Part shown: positions 26,246 to 39,330 of the stretch, in pieces | Numbering within the stretch: position 1 is the stretch's first letter | Layout of the letters: the number at the start of each line of letters is the position of its first letter | Source: Palaemon carinicauda | Lineage: Eukaryota > Arthropoda > Malacostraca > Decapoda > Palaemonidae | Reading direction: 5' to 3' | Length of the DNA: 64,000 nt | NCBI RefSeq assembly: GCF_036898095.1 | Contig: NC_090751.1 | Location: forward strand, 54,015,264 to 54,079,263 | The notes under the pieces: generated by a model | What the model was told of the DNA's origin: nothing | The model's input: only the letters and a program-made list of their open reading frames with translations | The model's database searches: none | Position numbers and translations under genes: made by a program

Positions 26246-28842
26246 TTCCAAATAATAAAATCCCAAAATACGAATGAACATATAAAAGTACAGATGGAAG
26301 GGAGAACTAATGAGAGTAATGTAAAAAGAATAACCCTTTGAATTAACAATTACTAATAAAAACAACGAATAAGAAATCATTAAGTTGAATGAATTACTGG
26401 AGAAACGATTGATGCTTTACGATAGCATTACTGTTTCTTCAAACTTACTGGAATCAACAGTCATAAACCTACCTAGAAGACAGGCACTTCACAATGTCAG
26501 GATGTTGAATTTAAGCAGAACAAGTAGCACGAACTAATCGAAAATAATAGAAATGCTCTTCAAATTACATTGGAAGTTTCGTGTTATTAACAAAACATCT
26601 TTATATTTCTTTCACTAAAAGCAAACGTTGCTGTGAGATTTATTCTTCTAGACGTCTCTAAATAAAAATAAAAAAAAAAATTCACATCGTCATCAGTTTA
26701 CCTCATCAAATCTCTTGCACTAATATCCAACATGAAAGGCCGCAGTAACAGAGTTTATGTAAAAACAAATGAACTCGAACTGCTACAGGATGATTTTATA
26801 AAGACAACTGACGTTTCAGCATATAAGAAAGATTTTAGACAGTTAAAAGGAAAACACAAAAGCTGAGAATGGAAACTATAAAGCATGAAAAAGATAACCA
26901 TAACTTAGTCCGTATTTCAAATGCTTGCAACCGGAACAGCACGCAAGCAAACATGCAAAAAGCATAAAGGTTAACATCTTACTACTATGCTTGAAAAGAA
27001 ACCGGGTCCGTGCCTTTGCAACACGAAGCATACGAATGCAAAGTAAAGCCCTACCCCGGAATACCCCGGGACCGTTTGAGATCTTTATCTAAAGAAAAGC
27101 TCAGAGCAAAGGCAAAGGGTTTAAACTCAACGCAAGAAATCTGATGAAAACGGTTCTTAACAACTATCGTCTTCGAAGAATATGTTTCATATTGTGAATA
27201 CATTTTAATAAAAAAAATATAGGCCACAAATTATATCATATATGATAAATATAGGAAGGAATAAGATGATTAAAATTTGAGATTTAAATAATATAAAAGC
27301 AAGAAATAAAAATTAATGAAAAAGCATGAGAAATTCAGTCAAAAGAGAAAGCATGATGGAATGGGAATTATCCAAAGCAAGAACTGAACATATAACATTA
27401 AAACCAGAATGTAAACATAAAAGTTGCAAAGACAGAAGACAATAAAGCACACTATAGAAATGAAATGGATAATGATTACTTGAAGTATAAAAGAAATAAA
27501 GACAAAGGCCAAAATTGACCATTGAAAAATACAGAGACCAATGGATATATAAATATCTAAAGACAAAAATAAACAATAACCATAACTAAGGAGACAGATT
27601 CAAAGGAAAAAAACACGGTGAAGAACATGAATGCACCGATAGAAAGGAAGGGAGAAAGTAAAAGAGAAGAATCTAAAAGCATGGAAGAATATGCGGGAAG
27701 TTTTCCTTTTTTAAGTGGGGGAAGACAGGGCACACAGCCAATTTCTCTGACAAAGATCATGAGCAAGATGAATAAAAAAAAGGAAGAAACGAAACCCTTG
27801 TAATTTAAAAGAAATGAGGGAAAACACACGATGAGAAAAAACCGACTGCTTACGAAATCAAATATTAGAATCGTTTACTATTCTTCTAAAAGAGGGAGTT
27901 CTTAACCTAACAGAATATTAATAACAAAAAGGGACAAAAATGGTAGTTACTCATTCCTAAACAAAATATCTTAAATTCATTAGTATGGAGAAGTAGCATT
28001 ATAATATCAATAGTCAATGAATTCGAAAATAGGGGAAAATTTGAAAAATCATAATTATTTGAATATGTTATAAAATGCTGCTGTCAATTTTTCAACTCAG
28101 AAAATCCCAAAATTAGTCCAAAATAAAAATAAATGAAAATAAGCAACATAAGATGTTCCAGCTCTACAGTAGGTATTCAAGGGATTAAAACTGCATTAGA
28201 GTTAGCTTACAGTTGGGAAGACGCGTGCTATCATCATTCCGACACAGCATTCTAAAGACAGTCAGACACTGAAAGCCCAAGTTTTGCCTGAGACTGGCCA
28301 ATCCCAAGGTGCCATTCTTCTTCTATTAACGGGTAAGCACGGATGCCTTCTTTTCTAAGAACTTTGCTTTGGCTTTTTGTGATAGAGCGTAGTTTCGATC
28401 GGCTGCTGTACCATTGAATGAATCATTAATCACAAAGGTAAGTATAAACAAGAAATTTGAATGTCATGAACAAGGAAGTAAAGTCCAATGGCAACTCTAC
28501 AAAGTAAAATATTACCAATACAACTATTCAAAGCACAAATGACTGCGCGGGAAAATTTATAAGATTGCAAAAATACAATACACATCAATAGGAAACATTT
28601 ATGTAGCTAATGCCAAATGAATCAACAAAAGCGAATACAACAAACTCTATAAAGTTAGGCAAATGAACAATTAAGAAATTTATTTATGACATTTTCAATA
28701 GGAATGATATATATATATATAAAAAATAGCAATGAGAAACTAGGTTCACATCTAGAAATTACTCAGCACTAGTTTAAAAACCGGAAATATCCAAGAGTTC
28801 TTTAGCAGAAAATACAGAATGTCAAATCAATACTTTTTTACC
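26245..28842. other. Unassigned sequence with one strong splice donor
   Basis: No coding family is recognised. At 28437/28438 the plus strand has CACAAAG|GTAAGTATA, close to the consensus donor; the ~240 bp before it are less AT-rich than the surroundings and could be a non-coding exon. This is a guess from composition and the donor alone. A short GC-rich patch also lies near 27050-27075. Confidence 0.3.
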
Positions 28843-29507
28843 GTAGCACCAGTCACCCGTTGAGATATTACCGCTAAAGAATTATTGGGTCCTTAGACTG
28901 GCCAGTCAGAACTGCACTGAATCCCCCGGTGGTTACAGTTCATTTTTAATTTGCCTACACATACACCGAATAACGTGGCATATTCTTTCCCCACTCGCCT
29001 TTCCTCATAAACCTGACAATACTGAGATTATCAAACAATTCTTCTTCGTTCAAGAGGTTAACTACTGCACTGTAATTGTTTAGTTGCTACTTTCCTCTTG
29101 GTAATGGTAGACTCTTTGACCATAGTAAGCCGATCTTCTAGGAAAAGGAACTCCAAAATCAAACCATTGTTCTCTGGTCTTGGGTCTTATCATAGCCTCT
29201 GTACCATGGTCTTCCACTGTCTTTGGTGTAAATTTTTCTTGCTTGAGGGTATACTTAGGCACACTATTCCATCTTACCTCTCTTTCTCTTGGTTTTATTT
29301 TATATATATATATATTTTTTTATCGTTTATATATGAAAGACCTATTTTAATGTTGTTACTTTTCTTAAACTATTTTATTTTGATTGTTCATTAATTCACT
29401 TGTAATTTCTTTGTTTCCATGTTTCCTTTCCTCACTGGGCTATTTGTCACTGATGGAGCCCATGGTCTAATATCATCTTGATTTTCCAACTAGGATTGTA
29501 GCTTAGC

Positions 29508-29510
<3 letters not shown>
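28843..29510 (+). repeat. 650-bp interspersed repeat, copy 4
   Basis: It begins near the family head CCCGTTGAGATATTACCGCTA-like block and proceeds collinearly with copy 1, through AGAGGTTAACTACTGCACTG and AATCAAACCATTGTTCTCTG, to the tail TTTTCCAACTAGGATTGTAG. It then passes into TAA units. This is the only copy with a clear TAA 3' tail, which supports a retroposed origin. Confidence 0.8.
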
Positions 29511-29542
<32 letters not shown>

Positions 29543-29566
29543 GGGTTATAGTTTAGCTAGTAACAA

Positions 29567-29597
<31 letters not shown>

Positions 29598-29697
29598 AAT
29601 AATAATTATTATTATAATAATAATAACATCAGGGTTGTAGTTTGGCTAACAATGATAAAAATAATAATAATAACAATAATGATAATAATAATAAAAT
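29493..29697 (+). repeat. Iterated 3' tail: three tail monomers each followed by (TAA)n
   Basis: The last ~20 bp of copy 4 (AGGATTGTAGCTTAGCTAA) plus TAA run recur as CAGGGTTATAGTTTAGCTAG plus TAA run (from 29541) and CAGGGTTGTAGTTTGGCTAA plus a degenerate TAA run (from 29630). Three tail monomers in tandem follow one element body. Confidence 0.8.
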
Positions 29698-29846
29698 TAA
29701 CGTCGAGGAAATAATAGAGAAAACACGAAGCAATTAAAATATGATTACATAGACATAATAAGTTCATAAAAAATCATTCATACCAAAACTGCCTCAAAGA
29801 TGTTAAACAATGAAGATATATATTTATCTTATCCTAGGAAATAAAT

Positions 29847-29849
<3 letters not shown>

Positions 29850-29889
<40 letters not shown>

Positions 29890-30005
29890 GTGTATATATA
29901 TGTGTATATATATATATAATATATATGTGTGAGTGTGTATATATATATATATACACACACACGCATACAAAATGTGTGTGTGTATATATATACACACACA
30001 CGCAT
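29850..30005. repeat. Compound (TA)n/(TG)n/(CA)n microsatellite with an internal duplication
   Basis: TA blocks with TGTG variants; the segment TATACACACACACGCATACA then AAATGTGT occurs twice (from about 29949 and 29990). Confidence 0.9.
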
Positions 30006-30839
30006 ACAAAATGTGTAAAAAGAAAAAATAAAGATGTACTAAAGACTAAATATGCACGTGGAACAGAGGTTTGGGAATTACTCCTCGGCACGGCGGATTA
30101 AACACCCAAATACTCCATTATATTCTCTCAGTAATCCTTAGTCTTTCCTTAAAGGTAATCCGCATTTCTAATAACGTCATAACAATCTGTTATGTAGGTC
30201 TCTAAAGTGGCAGTAACGGTCTAATCTCCACATTGGAGAATTTTGCTCATTCTTGTGGCTACATCTCAACGATTTTTCTAACGTAAACCTTATGATCTTT
30301 AAAGTAAAATTCTTTTAAAATATTTATTAATCTTGGTAACATTTTAAGACCTAGTCTTTAAGCGTGCAAAGTGCCTTTTCCGTTACAAGTGTGATGTTTA
30401 TTACCGAAGTTTTTTCAACTTGCAAAGTTTGAGAAAAGTTTCAAGGAAAATTTGTACTGAATTTCGGAAAGGATTTAGCGAAGACACCGATTATCGTTAA
30501 AAGATTATCAAAACCCACAAACAAGTAAGGAAAACATTAATCCTACCAGCCTTTTAAAACTTGTTGATCCACAATTAACAGACGCATAAATCGTTCCCAA
30601 CAATGTCTCGGCCATCATATTTATGCTTTCGACTGCTGAATCGTGATCAACCATTTTTGCAGTTAAACTTCCACAATATTAGTCGCCTCACACATCTACG
30701 CAGACGGTTCATCGGCAGTGTACTGAACCCCAATACAAACAGCGTCATTCCACCCCATCTTGTACGCTATTTATCACCTAGATAACGATAGGACCTTGCT
30801 TTAGAGAGACTTTTTCTCCTCTTACGTTCAAGCATTTTT
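30006..30839. other. Unassigned sequence
   Basis: No gene recognised. A 60-codon plus-strand frame at 30603-30785 is not low complexity but matches no family I know. Confidence 0.4.
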
Positions 30840-31571
30840 AAATCACACTCTTTTTACTCATCTATTGAAGAACCTTCTTTCCACGCGACGGAAACACACC
30901 AAGAGACTCTCATCCATCCTTTCACCCCTAGCTAATCTTTTCACCAACCTTGCGTACATCCACATTTCTTACCATTTCAATTCTTCTTACACCATATATA
31001 TTACACAAGCAGTTCATCTCACCCCCCTCAAACCTATTTTCTTTCATTTGCATTCAACATTCATACTTTATTTCCGTAAAGATAGTTGGTCAAACAATCC
31101 ATTGGCTTGCTAAGGTAATCACGCATTCCTACAAATTTATTAGAGACATCTTTCATCTTTCCTTGCTTCTCATATTACTCCTAAAAGCTAAAATTGATCA
31201 CACTCTTCCATTTTTTCACCATCCATACAAATATTCATTACTCAATCTTCCTTATGTCAATTAACAATCATCAATCACTTTTCTCATGTTCACTCCCTAC
31301 TTTCTACTCGGACATAAATTTTGAAACTTTTACCAGCTTCTGCAGTTTCCTTTCACTGTCCCCTTTCAGCACAATATCATCTACAAACATCAACCACTCC
31401 ACATCCCATTCACAATCAATTTCCTTATGCAACTTCACGCCGACATTTACTGTTATTTTCTTGAACTATCACAACATTCAATTTATAAAGATATTGATTA
31501 GTAGGAATACTTAATGAATTAAGCCTTGCTTCAGACACATTTTCTCACCAAACCAGTCACTCTCCTACTCT

Positions 31572-31806
31572 TTAAAAAAAAAAAAGGTAATTTTAATCAG
31601 AAATTCTCCGTGAAAATATACTGTTCTCAACCGTATTTCAGTAAAATACAGGCGACCGCAATTTTATCCTACTCTGTTATTATCTTTTACGGGTTGGTGA
31701 CCGTAAGATATCACTCCTTTACGTCAATATATCCGTTTTTGAAACGGTAAATGTCTGGCAACATTTATTCCAGGATTTCTACCGTTCTTTAGAGTAATTT
31801 CTTAAC
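31572..31806. mobile_element. Insertion within the LINE (MITE-like candidate)
   Basis: About 235 bp lie between the two halves of the LINE RT. It begins after a T-A12 run and contains GAAATTCTCCGTGAAAATAT, GTTCTCAACCGTATTTCA and ATATCCGTTTTTGAAACGGT, unlike the CA-rich LINE around it. The right edge AATTTCTTAACAGTG is a loose inverted match to the left AGGTAATTTTAA. No transposase is encoded. It could be a miniature inverted-repeat element; its ends are not certain. Confidence 0.5.
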
Positions 31807-32331
31807 AGTGTACCTTCACACACAACCATACGCTTTACTTCTATCATACCTTTCAATTGCAATCAACAATTTAACATCTTTATCATACATTCTAAAAATG
31901 CTCCATAATACCGCTCTATCGATTCTATCATGAGCTTTTCCTAGGTCCATGTATGTCACAGCCAACATTTTCTATTTACTTTCAAACTTCTCTCACACCT
32001 GTTTCACAACAAACACTTCCTCCAAACACCCTCTTCCTTACCTCCTAAACACACTCCTTTTCTCCTGTAAGTCCCCCTTTCCTCTGCCTTACTTTTCCAA
32101 TGGAAATTTTACCACCAACCTCTCCTAGTATACTAAGTAATGATATACATCTATATTCTTCCAGCTGCCTTTATCACCTTTACCTGAATGCAACGGAAAA
32201 ATAATTTCTCTCTCATATTTCATTGAGACTTTTCTTTCAACCAAAGATACCTTGCAAAACCTGGCCAGCCAGTCAAACACATAACCACAATGCTACATCA
32301 TCTCATTTACTTGTATTTATCTTTATACTTA

Positions 32332-32335
<4 letters not shown>

Positions 32336-32402
<67 letters not shown>
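32336..32402. repeat. (CT)n microsatellite
   Basis: About 33 CT units within the LINE pseudogene. Confidence 0.96.
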
Positions 32403-32407
<5 letters not shown>

Positions 32408-32620
32408 ATCTTTTAGTCACGTCCACAAGCTAATCCAGATTTGACTAACCTTTTCAAGTATTGCACACCTCAGCTTTGCTCTCTTATATCTTTCCCATTG
32501 ATCAAACCTTCAAAATGCACACTTCAATATCCTAAGGACTGTATTAAAGTTCAACAGAATCTCTCTTCTGGCATCTTTTATTTTTAGATCCATTAGTTCA
32601 CCAGCATTTTCTTCTCGGTA

Positions 32621-33526
32621 TACTTTGTAAAAATAAATTTTTATCATCCCTAAAGTTTCCATCCACTTTCTTTACTCTTTCTTTATTTTGTTACTTGACA
32701 TCTTTTTCTCTCAATGTATACTAAAATACCTTATCCTTCCTCTTATCTGCCTATCCCTGCTCTTCTCCTTTATCATGCAGGTTCACCTAAAATAATCTTA
32801 ATTTTCCTTCACTAATCGTTTTACCTCTGAATCTCACCACTTTCTATTTCCATACTCTCTTCCTACCTTCCAATACAACATGCACTCCCTGGTAACCCAA
32901 TGACCCATCACAGAATTCTAAAATATCCACATCTGTCCTTCACTCTCCTTTACTTTTAACTCACAATTCCTCCATTTTACCCTTGCATGCTCTCTCTTAT
33001 CCACCCCACTTTTCTTGCTTGCTTTCAGTCATATCATTACACTTTCATCTCCAACTCCTATCTACAATAAATTTTTCTACAATCATATTATAAATCCAAG
33101 GTGAAATATTACTGTAAGCGGATTAAAAAATTCTTACAAGATAATATCACCTCAATTGGTATTACATATATATCAACCTAGCCATAATTGCACAATTGAT
33201 AAAAGTACATTGCACTGCTCTCCTATCTCATAAATATTCAAACCTAAACTTATCCCTTCTGCCAGCATAGGAACTTTAAGGGGAAGTCTATATACAAGTA
33301 GACTAAGCTCCTCTAGCCAAAAATCTACAAAAGTCTTTCAAGCAAGCTTCTTTTTGTTCATATATTTATACGGTCAACTACTTCACACCAGTAATCCGTG
33401 ATATCTCACCTTGGTTTGATTTACTGTTTCAATTTGAATCACTCTCTCATTCACTATCTTCATTACTGAAGGTTCATATGATAATGTACATCACAATAGT
33501 GGCCGTGTGTTTGCTGAATTACGAAG
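32621..33526. other. Unassigned C/T-biased sequence
   Basis: It may be the decayed 5' part of the minus-strand LINE (the same purine/pyrimidine bias continues), but no motif can be aligned. Confidence 0.35.
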
Positions 33527-33556
33527 CTTTCTCTCTCCCTCTTTCGCAGGTAAGCA
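33527..33556 (+). promoter_or_regulatory. Candidate recursive splice (ratchet) site
   Basis: A pyrimidine tract CTTTCTCTCTCCCTCTTTCG is followed by CAG|GTAAGC at 33547-33555, so a strong 3' splice site abuts a strong 5' splice site with no exon between. This is the arrangement of zero-length ratchet points known from long arthropod introns. No flanking exons are identified. Confidence 0.35.
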
Positions 33557-33567
33557 TGATACTGTGT

Positions 33568-33580
33568 GTATGTATGTATG

Positions 33581-33637
<57 letters not shown>
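33568..33637. repeat. (TATG)n-(TA)n microsatellite
   Basis: Five GTAT/TATG units followed by about 26 TA units. Confidence 0.95.
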
Positions 33638-33641
<4 letters not shown>

Positions 33642-33737
33642 TATATGTTTCTAATATCTTGGTGAATTTCAACACCATACAAAACAAACATGCATTAGGA
33701 TGATTTTTACATCAAATTAATTCAATATGGTTAGTTA

Positions 33738-33740
<3 letters not shown>

Positions 33741-33789
<49 letters not shown>
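33741..33789. repeat. (CT)n microsatellite
   Basis: About 24 CT units, followed by C/T-rich DNA to about 33895. Confidence 0.96.
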
Positions 33790-33792
<3 letters not shown>

Positions 33793-34064
33793 ATGAGTCA
33801 ATTGCCCCTCCCGCTCCCCTCACCGACTACCTCCTTCCCTTCCCGTCTATCTCCCCCGTTCAACACCCCTCTCTCTCCCCTCTCCTCTGGCCCCTTGGTT
33901 GGCAAAGAAACGGTGTCCATTGTTGAGGGCATTCGGGCCTATTATCCTCGGTGAATTTCTTCTTTAGTTAGATAAGGAAGGGGGATGGAAGAGGAAACAA
34001 AAGATGGACACAGAAGACAGGAGCTGGCGAGATAAGGCAGGAGATAAGAGTGAAAGGAGTGAAT

Positions 34065-34106
<42 letters not shown>

Positions 34107-34537
34107 AAGACGGAGACACGCTCAGACGAAAACGTTCAAAGGAGCCGTTTCTTTCATTCCATGCCGTTTCATTTTCTCTTCGACATAATAATTATTTCAG
34201 AGAAAATATGTAAAAAAAAAAAAAAAAAAAAAAAGCATTTTAAACAAGAACTGGGAAAAGTCGAATAAATAACTTATTAAATGGGCATAAAGAAATCTCA
34301 GCCGATATCCCATAAAATGCAGAAAAGTGCAAACATAATGTCCAGGAAAACAATAGATAGGCTAAAAATAATAATCACAAATTAAATAAAAAACATATTG
34401 CTTTAAGATAAGTTCTCGGGATACAAACATATCTAAAAAAGATAAACAAATAAATAAATGATCACAATTAAATAGAATCAAGCTTTCCTTTCTTGAGGAA
34501 GAGGAGTACATTACCCGACCAATGTAGAGAGAGAGAG

Positions 34538-34601
<64 letters not shown>

Positions 34602-36653
34602 AGGTGATATGGGATGTTAGTAATAAGAATAAGACAAATCACAAGAGAATTACTAAAAAAAAAAAAAAAAAAAAAGAATAGAATCTCCCATTTTGTTCTT
34701 CTACTTCCACCTCCTACTTCTCCTTACTCCTTCTCCTGTTCCTCCTCTTCTTCGTCTTTGGGTCTTTCCTGTGGTACGGGCCATAAAATTTGTTTGTGAA
34801 TACATCTCCATTCTGGGGCCATTGTGTTACCCTTCACACCGCCTTCGTTGGGAGAAAAGGAAGGTTTTTGTGAAGTATCGGAGGGGTGACAATGGATTTC
34901 AGGAGCAGTGTTTCAGTGTTCCAGTATTGTTCGAAAAAGAGGGGGAGGGAGTTGGAAATGCTGCTGCTGCTGCTGCTGCTGCCTGTGAGGGAGTAATTTC
35001 TGTTTTTTTTTTTTCTTTTTTTTATACTTTCTCTTTCACAGAAATACACATGAAAAATATTTGGATGATTTTTTTAAATGAAGAGAAGCGGTAGTTTTTT
35101 TTTTTTATAATTATTCATTGTTTAAATCGTTTAATTTGACACAGAGTCATTTTGACTGCAAAAAAAAACACGTACATATTTAGCACCAACTTCTCCAAAC
35201 CGCCTACACCCCCAAAAAATTCCATAAACACGCGCACACAAATTTACATATATTTGACCGATGATTGCGAAAGATTCTCTCATAGTTGTTTATTGGTTGC
35301 AATCTGTCCGTACCATACCCGCCCACCCCCACCGACACTTCTTTTCATCTAGACCTCACGCGCCCTCAACTCCCTCCTACATCCTACCCCCATCACATAC
35401 TTCCTATCGCCACCAATAGCTACATGAGCTTCGTTTCCTTGGTCGTTTTCCATGGCCTCCTCACTTTACGTCGATAGATCGCTGGAGCCTCATGGACGTT
35501 GCTGCCCCTCCCCTCCCATTACCCCTATCCATCTCTACATCCACCCCATTACCACCGATTCTTCTCTCGTCAATCAAAACATCTCAATTGATAAGGTTTT
35601 TTTTTTTTTAAAAGGTACCTTCGGGTTTACACATTATCAATGAAAACCCGTATTCACGGGGTGGAGGGGGGGAGGCCCTGGAAGAGTTCATTTAAAGTGG
35701 TAGAGACAAGGTGAGTGAAAAGCAAAGACAAGGAAACGAAGTAAAATGGCACCTGGTTTTCTGGCCCACAATACAGCGCGGTGCTTCGATCACTTCGAGT
35801 TTGTCATAGAACTTCGTGGCTTTTCTCTGATTTTCGGACTCGAAGCTGACACCCCGAAAACTCCGTTAAACATGTCTTTGGTCACTGGCGTTTTGTGTTT
35901 ATCTTACCCACACTAACACAAAGGATGCTCGACATGAGGCAGACGGTATCACGGATACAAACGTAAGTGAAAAACAACTTTACCGAAGTGTTTTGCAGTG
36001 AGCGAGAGAGATGCCTGTGAGCGAGTTGGTGTGATACCCTGAGCGCGGTCTCGTCTCATCTGGGCCACAATAGGGCATTGTAGTCGGCCGCACACTGCAC
36101 AATGCCAGGGATAGAAAGGATAATGTTTACTTTTATTCACTTGCCTAAACTAGACTGCCTATTGCAATGCCACAATGCCGCATTGTTTCACCAGGGCGGC
36201 AGGAGTCTCTCAGCAGGGACATCATGCATGCTAGTCACGGAAACCTGCCAACCAAACCATTCATATCACTCGGCCACGAAACCCTCTAAAAAGATTTCAT
36301 GCATAGGAAACAGTGCATGCTAAAGAACGTTTTATGAAACGCCCACCCCAAGCCACATAGCCAGAGAACGTTGGCATAAAAACGTTCGCTGCGCTGGAAA
36401 CAAACTAAAGAGAAAGAAAATATATTTCGCGAGTGCATGCATTCGAGGACGTTATTGTACAGGATAGGGATGTTAGACGGCTATTATCTAAGACTAATTA
36501 AAAGGATTTAAATGCAATAAGAAAGAAAACAATATTTATTTATCAAAGTAAAAGGCAAACTAGTTAGTAGTGACAGCAGGACTGAAACGGAACTCGCATA
36601 ATAAAAATTATTTAACGAAAAAGTTGCAATTGTTGCTAATCGCCTTACATTTC

Positions 36654-36655
<2 letters not shown>
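33790..36655. other. GC-richer mixed region with short repeats and splice-like signals
   Basis: Holds (GA)n at 34067-34103 and 34527-34599, poly(A) at 34213-34234 and 34656-34675, and eight CTG units at 34961-34984 directly after an ATG (34958). It also holds C-rich stretches at 35200-35560 and a donor-like ACAAG|GTGAGTG at 35710/35711. Composition suggests transcribed or regulatory DNA, but no protein family is recognised and no acceptor-donor pair encloses an open frame. Confidence 0.4.

Positions 36656-36702
<47 letters not shown>
36656..36702. repeat. (GA)n microsatellite
   Basis: About 23 GA units. Confidence 0.96.
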
Positions 36703-36705
<3 letters not shown>

Positions 36706-36865
36706 AAACTATTACAAAGAGGTTTGGATAACGAAAACTAACAAAAATAACACAACGTTTCATAAATAAAATACATTGTATTCAAGAACTGTTAAGGGTT
36801 AATATGCGTATACTAGCTTGCAAACGAAAGAATAAACGGGGGTACACCATACACATACGTGTACA

Positions 36866-36901
36866 TACGCACACGCAAACACATACACACACACACACAC
36901 G

Positions 36902-36973
<72 letters not shown>
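36866..36973. repeat. (CA)n-(TA)n microsatellite
   Basis: CA units with GCAC/TACA variants, then about 30 TA units with one TACA break. Confidence 0.95.
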
Positions 36974-36975
<2 letters not shown>

Positions 36976-39050
36976 CACGGGGAGTTGTGCGCGCGCTTGT
37001 GTATACATCACCAGCAACTTTGGGCATAATAAATTTTTAAAAGTGCATGAAATTCAATTCAGGATTAACAAGAATAATTTCACAAGTTTTCCTAATATTT
37101 CTTTGAACTGTATTTAATTTTACATTATATATTCTGTATATCTCTACTATTGTATTCGCGTCTTAATGACCAGATGAACTTGGGATATGTAATTCTACCA
37201 TACAATACAACATGAGCAAAGAAAGGATAAAGCACGGAATGGCTATTTCACAAACAAACAAACTAAAAATAATGTGACCATAAAAGATTAATGACAAATT
37301 TATACGAAATTTGCTAACTGGCCTTATTTCTATAACAAGCTTCCAGACAAAATACTATCCGTCGATGAAAATGGACCGCATAAATAAGTAAGTATTAAGA
37401 TATGTATTAAATTAACAAAAAAATGAGAAAATAAACTAAATAAATATATAATATAATGTGAAATCAATAAATAATCTTAAACGCAAACAATTAATAAACG
37501 CAAACAATTAAATAACCCAGTTAAGGCTATGGAAGGTATAACAGTGCAAAGTTTGAAAACTTGTTAATATGGTCACTAGCCAGCGTAATGCATTTTAAAG
37601 TGGCACCTCAGCTATTGCAATCAGAAAAATAATCCCTATATAATAAATTTATTTTCGTAGAACGCAAAAGGTAAGGAGATGTGCCAGTTATTAACCAAAA
37701 TCAAAAATTGTATTAAATAAAAAAATCCTTATAATTAATTACTATTTACAAATTGCAGCTTATGTTGAACTATCAAATAAGTAATATCCAAACATCAAAT
37801 TGCTAGTTAAATAAGCACATAAGCTCAATTGCAAGTAAAACATTTGCATAAAATATACAAGATGAATTCGAAATCAAACAAGAATTCAAATATACCTCAT
37901 ATTGTAACGAATGCTTTAAAAGTTATGAACACGCTTTGAAAATATTACAAGGGTAATTGAGGAGTATAACATAAATTCCTTTTAATTATGTCGCTGACTC
38001 TACTTTCTGGTTCGGGATACAAAAGACCATAAGTTGCAACCACCATCATCCATTTTTTTAACATTTTCTTTTCCTCTTGTATTGCATAGTGTGACCTTAC
38101 TAGGAAATGACGCAACCTTTTCTACCAAAATCACTAATTTAAGAAATGTAGGGTTAGTTTTAAAACGAAACCAATAAAAATGCGACATTAAAACTGGGCC
38201 TTTTTATGTATTTTCAAACTTATTCACTCATAGAATGAATAAAAATCAAATTATCACAGTTAAAATGAGACAAATTGAAAGGACGGGCAAGAAATCATAC
38301 TGCAATACAAAAAAAAATCATTAAAACCAATTCAAGAAGTTGCCCTCTTTCAATAAATATGCCCTAATACAAATAAGGAATATTAAAGATGATTCCGCTT
38401 TGTTCAAAAGTAAAAAGGGGAGGCATGATCCGGACAAAAATTGCCCTGTACTTTGTAACTCTGAAAACCTTGTGATATAACTGTGTTTCATCCTATTCAT
38501 TTCAAAGTTATTCAAGAAAAATAATGCCTATGGTGACTCAAGGTGGTCCTTATTCTGCTCAGATTACCTCAAGTAATTATCAGACACCCTCTCATCCTAT
38601 GCAACATGTGTAAAATATGATCTAAAATTTATAATCTATAAATCTGTGGTCTATTCACGGATTTCATTCAACCAATCTATACCTTGAAATGATTTTGGCA
38701 AAGGACCATGATACACTACAGTTCCGGCATAACATTAATATCAAGTGTAAGTTTCTACCTATCACTGTGATTTTGACTTTAAAAATTCTTAATTTAAGAA
38801 CCTCTGACACTAACACGAATTTCCAATCATTTCCCATCAACCTGATCTCTTCCTGAAGACCATACGGAAAGTAGTAACGAAACCTTTGCCCCAAGTGTCA
38901 TCTGAAACTCTTGCATTACGCCCATGATAAGAATTCCCTTCTCCCTGTGACTCATATCTGATAATAATGACCTTATTAAGTCTGGACATACGCTGATCGC
39001 TGGAAGCTTTAAAGGAACAATAGCGTTGTACAAAATTAATATCCTAAACA
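36974..39050. other. Unassigned AT-rich sequence
   Basis: Contains a 17-bp direct duplication (AAACGCAAACAATTAA, about 37479-37512) and no recognisable gene. The segment 38690-39050 may continue the minus-strand RT relic listed next. Confidence 0.4.
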
Positions 39051-39054
39051 AGAA

Positions 39055-39330
39055 TTTACTCGTATTTTACTAGACCTTGATAAATCAATAACAAAAACTA
39101 GCATCAACGTCATATCAGACACCTTAATCCTAAACAATCTCATAGAAGTATGAACCTCAGTTCCTACCTTAAGCTAAGTCTGTGTACGTCCCGAGCACTG
39201 TCTGCCAAAACCGGATTGATATAAATTTAATAAGGAGTTTCCTAATCCATCCACCTAAGATTAGACCCATTACTACTCTCCCAAAAGCTCGTTTGCGAGT
39301 ATAAAACGATTGAATGGCTGACATAGAAAT
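39055..39330 (-). pseudogene. Jockey-like RT fragment
   Basis: In shifting minus-strand frames the order LLIKFISIRF, then NLYQSGFRQ, then RLGTEVHTSM, then a region equivalent to VFFDLEKAYD is visible. NxYQSGFR is the conserved block just before the first catalytic Asp region in jockey-like RTs. Frames change at least twice within 250 bp and the catalytic Asp is not clear. This is a moderate call. Confidence 0.45.

Larger units (their letters stand above)
30840..32620 (-). pseudogene. LINE RT pseudogene split by an insertion
   Basis: Reading the minus strand from high to low coordinates: a decayed segment near 32560 (EENAGELMDLKIKDARREIL), then TYMDLGKAHDRIDRAVLWSI (about 31960-31900), the fingers/palm strand with the first catalytic Asp. 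It then shows WFGEKMCLKQG (about 31555-31520), the QG motif region, and VEWLMFVDDIVLKGDSERKL (about 31405-31345), the catalytic FxDD box. The motif order is correct for a non-LTR RT. Multiple stops and shifts plus an insertion at 31572-31806 show it is dead. Boundaries at both ends are uncertain; a (CT)n array interrupts it at 32336. Confidence 0.75.

Noticed and set aside
34958..34999. ATG-(CTG)8 as a signal peptide start
   Set aside because: The frame stops four codons after the leucine run (Pro-Val-Arg-Glu then stop) unless spliced, and no convincing donor lies before the stop. A simple CTG repeat is the plainer explanation.
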